Below the pieces are notes generated by a model. The model had not been told where the DNA came from and did not search any database. It saw nothing but the letters and a program-made list of their open reading frames with translations. Position numbers and translations under genes: made by a program. Positions 25,960-39,000 of a DNA stretch of 64,000 bases are shown here, piece by piece (positions within the stretch are counted from its first letter, which is position 1; every line of letters begins with the position of its first letter). Source of the DNA: Strongylocentrotus droebachiensis (taxonomy: Eukaryota > Echinodermata > Echinoidea > Camarodonta > Strongylocentrotidae); NCBI GenBank assembly GCA_035222895.1, contig JAVYIG010000902.1:62001-126000 (forward strand). Reading direction: 5' to 3'.

Positions 25960-26225
25960 TGCGATTTCTCTTTACAGAAGTTATATTTAAAGTGAGTATT
26001 TTTAGTATGAAACCATCACAGTACCCAAAGATTTCAAATATTCATGGTGATAGACCCCGGGGCAGACCAGCCAAGAAATGGTTAGATTGTGTAAAAGCTG
26101 ATTGTGCTACCAGATGTCTAGGATCCCTAATAGAAGTGACCAGAACATCACAAGATAGGAAGATCTGCCGTGAGGTCATGAAGCAGAAGCCATCACACAT
26201 CTCCCAGATGGTGTGGAAGGCTTAG
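25960..26225 (+). mobile_element. LINE-type retrotransposon ORF relic (extreme C terminus)
   Basis: One frame reads GDRPRGRPAKKWLDCVKADC, then EVTRTSQDRKICREVMKQKP and a stop at 26223-26225. The RGRPxKRWxD(x)I/V..D pattern followed by A/TxDRxxWR-type residues is the usual end of many non-LTR retrotransposon polyproteins. The reverse transcriptase core upstream is missing, so this is a 5'-truncated copy. Confidence 0.65.
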
Positions 26226-26299
26226 GTCATGGTAGGTCAAGGTCATTTTGAGTATATTAAACTAGCATTGATAATGGAACCCTAAAATGATCTACATTT

Positions 26300-26469
26300 G
26301 CCACACTCAACCCAGATGATGTAAATGGGTACCTGGCAGGAGTTAATTCCTTGAAACGCTGGAGCGTTGTTTAAACGGCAGCTAGGCTAAAGTCTGGGTA
26401 ATAAAAAATGCGCCTCGGAATAGAATTATCTAGATAGACGGCGCTATAGAAATACCTATTATTATTATT
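26300..26469 (+). mobile_element. SINE-like 3' region
   Basis: The segment CAACCCAGATGATGTAAATG, then GGTACCTGGC and later GGCGCTATAGAAATACCTAT runs into a (TTA)n tail. It resembles the conserved core and tail of marine tRNA-derived SINEs. The tRNA head is not present. Confidence 0.45.
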
Positions 26470-27464
26470 TGAGCAAAGTAAAATTGTGTGATTGATTCAT
26501 TCCCTCTATCCTCATAACTTTATATTGAAAGGAATAATGAAATGCAATGAATTATAAACAAAAAAGTTTTTTTTAGGGGATCATAATATAACATTTTTTC
26601 ATAAATAATAACATACAAAACAGATCTCAATGATCTAATATATTCAATATCTCATCCCATTTTAAGTTCCAGTTTTAATAATCCCAATAAAGACAATGAA
26701 AAACAAGATGTCTTATAAAAAAAAATGTTCTGATAAAATTCAATATACAAACTATTTGATTCAATCTGTAGATCATAATTTCTTCAAGATGTTTTGTATA
26801 CCCCTAGAAGACATAATATCAATCTCAAAACAATACAAGATATTCCAATGTTCAAGATTAAGGAGCAAGGGGGGGGGGACTGTTACATACTAAGGCCTAC
26901 ATTACTAGTAAGTTAAATCTCTTAATTACCATGCGCATGAAATTATGAATATGAACTGGGTGCATCAACTAGTCTACCCATATGTCACGTTTTTCTTCAT
27001 TGTGTAATGTGGGTATTCCAACTTGCAATAACCTTTTAACAAAGTAATAATTGAAGCTGACATTTCAAACATAGTACAGCGAGTATGTAACGGTAAAGCA
27101 GTGCTCCCACTTAGCCGAGTTGAAGCATGGAGTTGTGGCGAGCTGGTGCAATCTTATGGCAAGCTGTTTTATCATTAAAACATATTTCTTGATTTCAAGA
27201 ATTAAATTCTTAATATCACTAAATCAAATTCTTGATATAAAGAATTACCATTGCTTTACAACGTAAAATTATTTCTTCATTTCTTCATCTCTCTTCTGAT
27301 GCATATAACCTCATTCACTGTCTGATAGTGTCCACGAGAAGAAACAAAAGCAATGATCTCAAATTCCTATATCATTTGCAATTTCATTTCATCACTTTGG
27401 AACATTATTTCTTTGGTGATCTTAGTGTGATTCACCCAATACAGATCTTGAAATATGTCCTGAA

Positions 27465-27885
27465 CATCAAAAGCCACCTTGTCAATACGACTACATTCTG
27501 CATCTGAGCTAGGAAGGAGGCAAGGATACCTTGGATAAGTTCAATCACTTCAATTCTTGAAATGAATCCAGGAGATTGAAGGCCACCTCTGTCATGTCAA
27601 AAGGACTGTGCTTTCCATCAGGAGCTAGCTAGGAAGGAGGCAAGGATCTCTTGGAATAGATCAGTCACTTCAATTCTTGAAACGAGTCCAGGAGATTGAA
27701 GGCTACCTCTGTCATGTCAATAGGACTTCATTCTCCACCTGGAGCTAAGAAGGAGGCAAGGATTCCTTGGACTAGATCAGTCACTTCAATTCTTGAAACG
27801 AGTCCAGGAGATTGAAGGCCACCTCTGTCATGTCAAAAGGACTGTGCTCTCCTCCTGGAGCTAAGAAGGAGGCAAGGATTCCTTT
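27465..27885 (-). repeat. Decaying tandem array of the NPHP1 stop-codon exon
   Basis: The word GGCAAGG recurs at 27519, 27639, 27755 and 27871, giving units of 120, 116 and 116 bp. The unit at 27871 is the functional coding end of NPHP1. The next copy has an in-frame stop (GGE*), the third has an inserted TAGC-type change that breaks the frame, and the fourth is the most diverged. All lie downstream of the NPHP1 stop and are probably in its 3' UTR. Confidence 0.88.
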
Positions 27886-30800
27886 CTGTTTGTTGGACTG
27901 AAGAAACTCTGAGATCACCTGCCATCTCTCCTGCAAAATCCAAATAAGTGAGAAGAATCTAATAAATTTCTTGTATGAACTTGATACAAGCTCTTTTAAT
28001 GTATATTATAAATGAATGAAACAGATCACTCTTTTTAAATTTCCTATTATCTTAAAATGTTAATAACTTCATTAAAATATTCAACACCTCCACTCTATTC
28101 TTCAAATATAAAAAACTCACTTAGAAAACTGGTTAAGATTTTCGTCTAACATATCCAAAGAGGTATGAATCTAAACAAGATATTTCAAAAGTAGTATTTC
28201 TACATTAACATTCTTAAACATTTCCTTGTATCTACAGCATAGGTTGCTCAAAACAATCAGTTTTTTAATATGCTTACACTGTCTCTCTCCTCCTCAGCCC
28301 ACCTGTAAGGCGGTAATGATGGTAGTCTCATGATGGGATACACAGAGTCCATGAAAGTTGATGTGAATAGCTCTTTCATCTGCTCTGGATCTTTCTGTAA
28401 CGCCAAATGATTTCATAGTGTCTTTATTCCCATTGACATTGACTGTTATTATCTTTAATGTAATTTCTATTTTATTATTCATTTTTACAAGTTTGCAGAC
28501 CCAATTTTTAATTGGTTCTATGGATATGCTAAAAATTATTTCAATAAAGAGAGGACAGCAACAAGAAATGTTTAGCAAACTTTGGTTCGCATCTCCCTTG
28601 TTAAGTTAGAGATAGAAAAATATCACATAAAATGTGTCATTACATAGCACTCTACTGATGCTAGAACATGGATGCTTCATTACATTGCCAGTTAGTTCAA
28701 AAATGAATAGGAAATTATGTTGCAGCTATTACAACTCTACTATATCAAGTTAGAACAAAATCTTTTTCCAATGACAAACAATATTACAATTAAACCAATC
28801 GTCCTTTTTCATTATTATACATTGATCCATGATCCTGTGACCTTTAGGATCTGACCTTATGAAATCAAATGCTTTTCAGGTAATTTTTTACAAAACGTTT
28901 TACGTACTTCAGCCAAATGTGTGGTCAACATGGGCTCCATTTCTGTTGAATTATCACTGTGACGGTAATAAAATATTTTTGGGAATTGTTACACTTTCAT
29001 GACCTTATGATCTTTCGCCTTTGACCTCTTACACCGAAAATCTAATCACTTCATCATTGTATGCTCATACATACTTTGTCTAAGTTTGGCTTGAATTGCT
29101 TCAATGCCTTTGAAGTTATTGTGGTAACAAGATATTTTTTAAAAGCTATGAGCAGAAAAAATATTTTACCTTGTCAATCTTCTTGTTCTTTAGCTTCTTT
29201 TCTGCCCAGCAACTCTGTGAGAAAATATGTGTGAAATATCGATAGTCGATTAAATACATCATTCATAACTTGTTTGAATATAAGAAATCTAGTTATAACT
29301 CCATATATGATTCCGATCCAATGAACTTCTGTAATTTTCTCTCATTTTCTAGTTTTGTTAAATTCAATTACTTCATTTTTCATTCTTGATTTAAAAATGA
29401 AATCAATATAAATCCAAATAAATCATACATACAATCTGAAAATGAAGAGGGGAGCTACATAAATAAAGTCCTTAGGGCTTTTATTTCTCCCTTTCTATTT
29501 ACAATCATCTCCTACATCTTCTGATCATCTGCATTACCGGTACATTAAATATTTTATTTTTCTCATTCTGCATTTTACATTAAATACTCTAATTTCATCA
29601 TTCTAAATCTATTTATTTTTCTCATCATCATCTATAGTTACTTTTTCTGGTGTATCTAAGTGATGGGGACTTACCCTTAATGCATCCATGATGTCTGGAT
29701 ACTTGGTGGCTTCAGGGAAGTTTGCCAGCACTGGGCAATGAATCAGATCTAAAAATAAACAAAGTATGTTAAACTGTAACTTGTGTGTATTTTACTTTCT
29801 TTCTTGAATTCTTGCCCACAATTATACAACTTCCACACAACTGCGCCAGGAGTGTCATTTTTGACAGACAGTACCACTGAAATCTGAAATGTAAATCATT
29901 TTATAATCCTATGATATAGTTCAATGCAGTTCATTATAAAAATATGTTGTTGAATTACAGGCCAATGAACATGACTACCAGTACAGGGGAGTGTTTCACA
30001 AAGACTAAGATCGACTTTAAGTTCGACTTAATTATGGCAGGCTCTTCATGCCACTATTTTCTCTCATCATTCACTGGCATTGGTTTCTCAAGGGACGTAC
30101 CAATCGTGGTCACAAATCTACAGAATTTACATTTTTTGATAGTTCATTATTGAAGAAAAAAATATTATCTAAAGATCATAGTCGAGAGACCAATGGTGAG
30201 AGCAACCAGTGGCATGAACAGCCTGCCATAGTTAAGTCCAACTTAAAGTTGATCCTAGTCTCTGTGAAACACTCCCCTGGTTTTGTCATCAATGCTTCCA
30301 GTACATGTTTTAAAGAGATTCCTCCTCATTGCTTATCCTCCACTAACTCAGAAGAGCCATTACAGTGTAGAAATGACTTGTGTACTGTACCTGCATTCTG
30401 AAGATCTATCCTATCCCGTAGAACCTCGACGGCCTGAAGATTGCGGAAGATACTGAGGAATGGGAGATAGCCTAGAGAGCTCACTATCGTTTCTGGTAAC
30501 GTGCTGTAAAGGAATGATCCATTTTATCATTAATTAGATTACATTTGGTACTCCCCTGAACAACATATGTAGTGAGTCTCACAAGGGGAGTACAGCATTG
30601 CATTTATTCATAACGTATATGTGTGTGTCAGTTGTAGAATACTTTACAATGTTTTTAAACCACTATACAAAAAAAGAAGAACAATAGAAAAATTAATGGT
30701 AGTACAATCAAAAAGGACATATCACCCATCAGTATTTTCTATTACTTTCACAGGCTAAAAATTCATGATTTATCAAATAAACAACAAAATCATAGGTTTG

Positions 30801-33800
30801 TCACTCTTATGACAGCTTTACATTACAACATGACTGCACCTTCCATCAATTTATAAATATGTAAAGCAAATTATACAATGAGTAACTATAATGGTATTCA
30901 CTTGCAACTAAAAATAATTCAAGATACAATGCTCTCTTTAAAAAGAACTCACTCTAGTAAAGGCTTCTGCTCTTTGGTTGGTGTGATGAATTTGATCTGA
31001 ATCCTCGGTTGCTTGTTTGCTGACATCATTGAACGGAATTTACTGGAACTTGCTGAAGTTACAGGGGAGAAATGGAAATTTATGAGAATACATACTCTAT
31101 TTGATTTATAAACCATAAATGGTTACTAGACTTCAACTTTTATTTTTCTTCATTTAATTTGATTTGACCCAGTAGTCTATAGAACTGTTCTAAAAAAAGA
31201 AATGTTACAAGTCAATTAATGAATTTCTACATTTTTTATGAACCAAAGCTATTGGGAAATCAATTTCTTATTCTATGCACTTCATTTTTCCAGGCACGAA
31301 TCACTCAGTATCTGATGTCTGGGACTGCCTTTTGATTTATCCAATAGACAGATGTGTTTCTGTGCTAGATTCAAGTACTCTGTGCACCCCTAGATTATAC
31401 CTTGGATTAGAATCGTAATAACTTTTTTTTCCTGCCAACCATTACTGCCTACTCACACCTTCACCCCCTTATATCTGACCAAATATGTTCCTCCAAGATT
31501 TATATTCAAATAGAAAACATATCTGAAAGATCCACAGCAATATATCTTTTCAATGGAAATTTCAACAACATAGAACACAGCAACTGTATTAAAGTAAAGC
31601 CAGATTTGAGTGACAAAATATTTCAAATAAACATCAAACTACATTTAACAGGATCAGTGAATGGAAAGAAGAAAGTCATTTGACAATATAATGCACTGAA
31701 CATGAACTTATGACTTTAACACAAATTCACTGAGTTTGTGTTGTTGTTTTTTAAGTTAGAAAAAAAAAACAGTGAAAGCATGAAGTAAAACAATTACGGT
31801 ATTATCTGTGAACAAGTGCTAAATCCAATATACAATCAACTCTAATGGTGCAAACTAGTGCAATCAGGCTAAGAAAACTGTATCAAACATTCAAAACTTA
31901 GATTAATGAGATAATTTTTTAACCATAATTCAATTGTTATTGTTAATTAGGATTTAACTGTTTTTCATGGTATTAAACTTCACAATCCATGAGTCCATTT
32001 TGATTTTCAAGAAGAAAATCAAGCTTTTCTTTGATAAAATGTCTATTAAATGTAATTGATTTAGGTGTTTAAACTGCCTAATGCACTCTAAGCGTTAAGT
32101 GAACTTGATGAGTGCAAAAACAGCAAGCAACTGGACCTAAAAAATACAAAAAAATTGTAATTTCAACTAACTTTAGACATGACAATAAAGGACTTCACTT
32201 GAATCAATTTCAGCAATAAAATTACAAGTTACAACAACAGCAAAGTTTTGATGATTAAATCGAGACTGAATGCTGCAGGTCCTTTCCCACCAGTGTAAAA
32301 AATGATGTACTGCTTCAATTTTTTTCACATTTAAAGGACATCCACAGTCTTGTCCCTCAAACTCTTTGTCAATCTGACTCAGACTACCTCCGAACAATGC
32401 AGCAATGACATTGTTTTGTTTTTCTCTTTGACTTCAGTTGGTTATATCAAGATAAGCCAACCAGCATGGCACCTCTTAATTTCACATATAAAACAGAGTT
32501 GAAAATAAGAAACCTAGGCCCAACACAAAACTTCTTGGTCACATCCAATCTCTAAATACCTGTTGAACTTGTTGAATCTCCTAGTTTTGGAATGAAATTA
32601 ATGTTAAAATTAAGCAACAATGATTAACAAAAATGTTAGCGTGAATGCAAATTCTAGAAGGTACTTTCTCAATTAAAAAAAATATTGAATCATCCTTACC
32701 TTCAGCCTCTTCATAGCAATAAACACAAGCCATGAAAACAAAAAAAATGTTTGTAGGTATTTCAAAAAGAATCATAACAATGTATTCTCCAATCTATCAA
32801 CAATACTTCATATTTCTCCTTGAAAACATAGCTACATAGGAGTATTATCTCCCTTGTCGTTCATGAAATTAGTGCAACATAAAGTTAATGGCAATTTCTT
32901 TTGTGTGTAGAATATGTTTTCAATTTTTTCAAAGAAATCTATTCAAATTGAGGGAATGAACACCCTAATCAGCATGAATGTTGTTTTTCATAGGAGTCCA
33001 CATATCCTTAACTTGGAGCTATAATAGAGTTACTTCATATCCTGTTACAATTAATTACTAGCCTTTAGGCTTCAGTTCCAGCAAGATATGTTAAACCATA
33101 CTCAAATGCTATCTCGACTATAATAAATCAACTATTTCAATAAGACATGGAAGTCATTCATTCCTGTGGAAATATCAAAAGTTCTTTAATTGTCCATCGC
33201 ACTAAAGAACACAAAATCTCAGCAATGAAGCAAAAATTATACATCTCATCGCTCTCCTCAATCATTCATTTACATGTCCGCTTTTAGATGTCTCTTACAT
33301 TTCACTTGTGAATAGTGACATCGTAAAATGAACTTACTTCTTCTACTGATAGAAGGGTCAACTTCTACTTCCTGTTCGAAGGGCGTCCCACCTTGCACTT
33401 GGAGTTCATACATTCTAGAAAGATAAAATAAGCATTCATGAACATTCCTGCAAATATTTATCTTAAAGTGATACAAGGAGTATATTCATGATTATCTTAT
33501 CCAGATGGAAGAGTGTTATTACTAAAGTACTAAACAATAACTATAATACAATAGTATTGTTCAGGAATTTCGATATCCATGATCCTGTTACAAGATTTAA
33601 GCCATTTGTTGCAAAGGAATATTCAGGTTAATGGCGCATCGTAGTAATGCATGACACAATCATAAACGTTAATAGTATGTACGATCCAATGTGTCTCAGC
33701 ATTTCATAGTTACACTGTAGTATTACAACAAGTGTTTAATAAGACTTACTTATTGACTATTGGTGCTCCGGTTGCTGTGTCATAGAGCGGTACATTGACC

Positions 33801-36022
33801 CATCCACAGCTCAATTCTCCTTTCTCTCCAGTTTTCTGCATCAAGAAATAAGATGATGCAATTGTAAACATACTTCTTTAAAATATATGTACACTTTTAA
33901 GTACAATGTACCCTTTCAAATAAATGATTATTTTATATTGCTCTTTCATTAATGTGGTTGATTACAAAATTGGTTAAGCAAATTCTCTTCGAAGTGAAGA
34001 GAGGTTATATCATAATGTGATATATGCTATACAAGAACAGTATTTTGTTATACAGAGGTATCGCAAATGTATCTTCCAATTTTCATTTGTCAAACAAAAT
34101 GTATATTTTACTCTTCATTGAATGATAAAGACTGCAATTAATAATATTTGATTTCTAGTCAGTAAACTTATTCTATACCAATTGTACATTTAGGACTGTC
34201 TAAATTGGTAATAGTAATAGACAATACATGAAGTGACACTCACCGGTCTCACATATGAAAGACACAGCTCAAAAAGAAGGCCTGGAAGAAAGAATAGAGA
34301 GAGAAACAAGAATAAATGACATTCTGTCAGAGTCATGCTGGGTATCAATTATTTATCAAAAGTGATTGTTAACAAAAAGTAAACCTTGACTCATTACTTT
34401 GTATGTATACATTATCTGTCGCAATCAATTAGCATTTACATAGAAATAGAGATGTTCTACTTTTAACTGTAGATAAGATGAATGGTAAAAAATGCTATAC
34501 TCTTCCCACCAATTTCCATTTAGATTGTTATTCCTACTATGATATATTACAAGTAACTTGAGGAAATGACTGTATATAAGAACATTGTATTCTCACACTT
34601 TCAAATCAGAATAATATCAAAGAAAAATTGACCACTTGCTTAACATCCAAACACTACTATCAATTTTCATTATCATTTTTTCTGTCATTCTATCAACCCA
34701 TACCCATACAAGCAAACTATAGCAAACCTCTAATGACTTTTACCTGTATTTTCGTCTGTACGAGATGATCTAATGAAACAATCTCCATCTAATATACTAG
34801 GAAGCAGAGATGTAACCTGCAAATAGATATTGTCATACATGAAGAGATTATTTGATCAATACAAAGAAAATACAGAGAGTCATAAATTAAATCAGCAATT
34901 AATATGTATTGGACAATCTTGTACTGTGAAGATAGTGAAAATGTACTTATGTTGTACTTAATATGGCTACTAAACACATATTCTTCCCTAAAATAGACAT
35001 TTAGATGATGGAATAAAATTTATAAATTTCCATTAAATTAAAAAAAAAAACACTTCAACAAATATTTATGATTTTAACTTCCATGTTTGGAAAGAAGTAA
35101 GCACCTGAAATAAATGATTTTCCATTGAATAATGAAAGAGCATGTATGATATCTGCATCATTCATGTCTAATTTAAGTTTTTACCTTGGGTGAGAATCTC
35201 CATGTCTTGGGATCATTTTTGTTCCATGTAGCTTGTATAGTGTGGATGTTACTCAAAATCTGTTAAATGATACAAACATTAGATATCAGATGAAAACACA
35301 TACAGCAAAAACACTAATGATAATGAATACTGGGACTCATATACTATTTTGATCCTTCAATCTTATTAATTCAATGTCATACATATTATGTAACACTAGG
35401 ACATAAGGTACATAATTTGCATTTTAATCTGGAGACCAGTTCAAGTCCTGGAATCAGATGAAAACACATACAGCAAAAACACTAATGATAATGAATACTG
35501 GGACTCATATACTATTTTGATCCTTCAATCTTATTAATTCAATGTCATACATATTATGTAACACTAGGACAGAGATGCCAACTTTTGGAAAACAGAAATA
35601 GGGAGGATTTGTAACTGACACCAAATAATGTGCGCGTAGCACACATCTCGAGCGCGTAGCGCCCGACCCATGCGGTCGGGGTCCAGGGCCCGCCTTAGGG
35701 CCCTGGAAGCTCTGGGGTTCTAGATGCTCTCTGGTGCAATCTGAGCCTTATTTTGCAGCATATTAAATGTGTATTTAGTTAAATAATTCCCACTTTTTTA
35801 AAAATAACATACAAATTGTACAAAATGCATGATGAATTCCTTTCAGACTTCCGAATACACGGATACTTCTGAGACCATTTCTTGGTCTTCTTTTGCTGAT
35901 TTTCCGCCATTTGGATTCTGTGTCTGTTAACATAGTGGAATTACTACATGCTTAAGTTAACAGACGGTATTTCTCATTCAATTCACATATATATATACTG
36001 ATAAACGCCAAAAAAAAAAATC

Positions 36023-36060
<38 letters not shown>

Positions 36061-39000
36061 TTTTTTTTTTTTTTAATAAATCGGGAGGATATGGATGGTG
36101 ATCGTAAGGTCGGGAGTTGGGGTGAATTATCGGGAGCCTCCCGATGAAATCGGGAGGGTTGGCATCTCTGCTAGGACATAAGGTACATAATTTGCATTTT
36201 AATCTGGAGACCAGTTCAAGTCCTGGAAGACAAATGATAATAATAAAGAATTAGACTGAATAATGAACATTACCTTGTCCCCATCAAAGAAACAGATTCT
36301 GACATGCCGACTTCTGATTTCAATGCCTAAAGTAGGATAAAAAGATGTAAGTTAAAAGTATTTTGCCAGAATATTTGTACGATCTCGTTAGAAAAGCAAG
36401 AACCAATTACAAAGAATCTTTGATTTTCATAAGAGGAATGTTACAAAGTGCTGCCAAAATATATGGATAATAAAGAATATAGCACTGACAAAGTAAGATG
36501 ATCAAAAATTAAAAAACAATTAATATGTAATCAGCTGAACTTCTATCAGTAACAACCATTGAGAAAGTCCTCTGGAGTGTGTGACTTTGACTTGGAAAGC
36601 ATTACTAGTACCAACCCCTTGCAGCATTTACTATAAGTTACTATCATGAATCATTTAAAAACTACTTGTGTCTGGGAGCAGGAAAAAAAAAAGACCCTCG
36701 GGTCTCTCCTCCAAATCAGATGTACAGGAATACCATTACACAAGGTTTTCAATTTTCTCTATACAGGTTATGTATACATAGCGAATTCTGAGTAATCATC
36801 TACTAGACATACAACCATATCAATCACTTGCAAAGGATGGATTACAGCAAAACTAAGAAGCATTGACTGACCTACTCCACATGGAGGCATATTGCGGACC
36901 ATTAGAAGTGTGAGGATCTTCTGAAGGCGGACTGTCTTAGCTCGGATCTGGTTCTCATGCGGAGACCAGTTCAAGTCCTGGAACCCTAGACAGGACTCGG
37001 TAAAGCGAGGCTTCAAGAAGTTGCACAGTGTGTAGGCATCTGTAAGAAAAATAAATAAATAATTCACTTATTTTGTTTTAAAATAACATGAGAAAATTCT
37101 GTATACTGGTAGCAATATTCTGAAGAATTTCTATGTCAAAGTATATGATATACATGTATAATGTATGTAAACTTATTTTGATGCTTTGTACGTTTGTAAA
37201 ATATGGTGGGCAAAACACATTTCCAATATTGGACAATAAATTGAAATTGAACTGAATTGAATTGAATGAACCCATAATACCTCCTGATTGTTGTATCAAG
37301 ATCTGATGCAAATTTGAAAAGATTCAAGAAGTACAAAAATCACTATTGCTTTAATAACAAAGCATTATAATCATGAGTGAAAAGATCTGGGAAAACATGA
37401 ATTATATCTCAGTGCTTTATTGGTATACAAACCTAGCCTGAGATGTTTAGCTGTAGTTGAAGGTCTGAATCCTGCCGGTATAGCACCCATTGCTGTTAAC
37501 ACATCAGTCACTCCAGTCTGTTGGTGTAAAAAAATCAATGCAATATCATATTATCTTGGTTTACTTATTCATTAACTACTTAAATTACCATCAGGAAGCA
37601 CAAATGGTGTATAAACAATCTGCTCGCACAATCAAGATGCTGCTAGCACAGCCAACCACACATCTCCCAGATTAACATGGCTTAATCATACACACTTTTC
37701 AGCTATAAAAAAAAAATTGTCCATGGAACTTACAATACAGTAATTTGTTTCTTTGTTTTCAACAACTGGGAACATAAAATAAAAGCATGCAGTTCACATT
37801 TTTGTTTTTAATGCAAGAATGGTGATCCGTCACTTGACAGATTAAATGTGAAAAGCAATGAGGATCAGAATATACATACCTCAGTAACAGACTTCCTCAG
37901 GCCCCTCCAGAGCTCTTTACCACTGTATGACATGAAGGTATAAAAGATTACAATTCATTAAATACGATAATCATAATCACCTACTGATGACAGGCCTATT
38001 GAAGTCAGGGTATGGCATTTTTATTAGGGGGGCAGATAGAACAGGTGATTCAACATCAGTTGCTATCTAAATCTGGGATTAAGCTTTATCTTTTCCACAT
38101 CCTAACTCTGAATGATGGGTACACTATTATATCTCTGGACCTTAGCTGCACAGAGTACCCATAGGTACTCAAAACATATTGAGGGTAAGAAGCTAGACGA
38201 ATTAGGTGCAGCAAAGCAGCATGTGTAAAGACATTGGATTGAAGTGCAAGCTTTGCATCCATATTGATTTCAAAATTAAAAATTAAAAACAAAATTCTTT
38301 ACTAAGGAGAGCACACATAATATGTCATTGACTTTGATGAAAATGCAACCCGTAGGACAGTAGCGCCCTTGAAAATCTTCAAGCAATTTACAGGTGATTG
38401 TATGTTTATAGGATATACCTGATACTGATAGGATGGCAAACTATTATGAGGTGAAATCTTTTAAATCTGGTGAACTTTTCATGATCCCTTTAACTATTAT
38501 AACCTGTAATCACACAATTAGTTATCTGTTTGTAAAAATGCTAGGGCTACTGACCTACGATAAGAGTACGGTAAAGCAAGGATCATTGGAATTGGGAAAG
38601 TGTGGGCGAGGGGGGGGGGGGGGGTTGTGGCTGTGGGTAAGTTTTCATGCTATGCCATTTCCATGTATTATCATGAAGCATCACAAATAATTTTACATCT
38701 AACTCACTTAGCATAAAAAGAATTATAATTTTAACAAATGGACAAAATGTATCACTTTTAATCAACATGTAAAAATGAATTCTCAACAGTAGTGACATTT
38801 GTCATGGCTGGGGAGTGAGGGGTTGGGGGGAGAGGTTCAACAAAAGGGAAAATGACTGAAATGAAATTTTGATAAATTACCAATCGCAATTTCTTATCAC
38901 AGCTTCACACATTATAGCATACTACTACAATCCTAAAATCAAAGAAAACTATAATTATCATGCACTACTTAATTTGACAACTGAATTAGATTCCTGTCTC

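Larger units (their letters stand above)
23017..27464. other. Intergenic region between TMEM72-like and NPHP1
   Basis: The first few hundred bases (about 23017-23500) are GC-richer and probably carry the promoter of the minus-strand TMEM72-like gene. The remainder has no exon. It contains the 271-bp direct duplication, a LINE relic, a SINE-like tail and C- or G-runs near 24892 and 26869. Confidence 0.5.

Noticed and set aside
32173..32397. Minus-strand 74-residue frame (begins [16 protein letters not shown])
   Set aside because: It lies in an NPHP1 intron whose flanking exons join perfectly. No family was recognised and there is no splice support.
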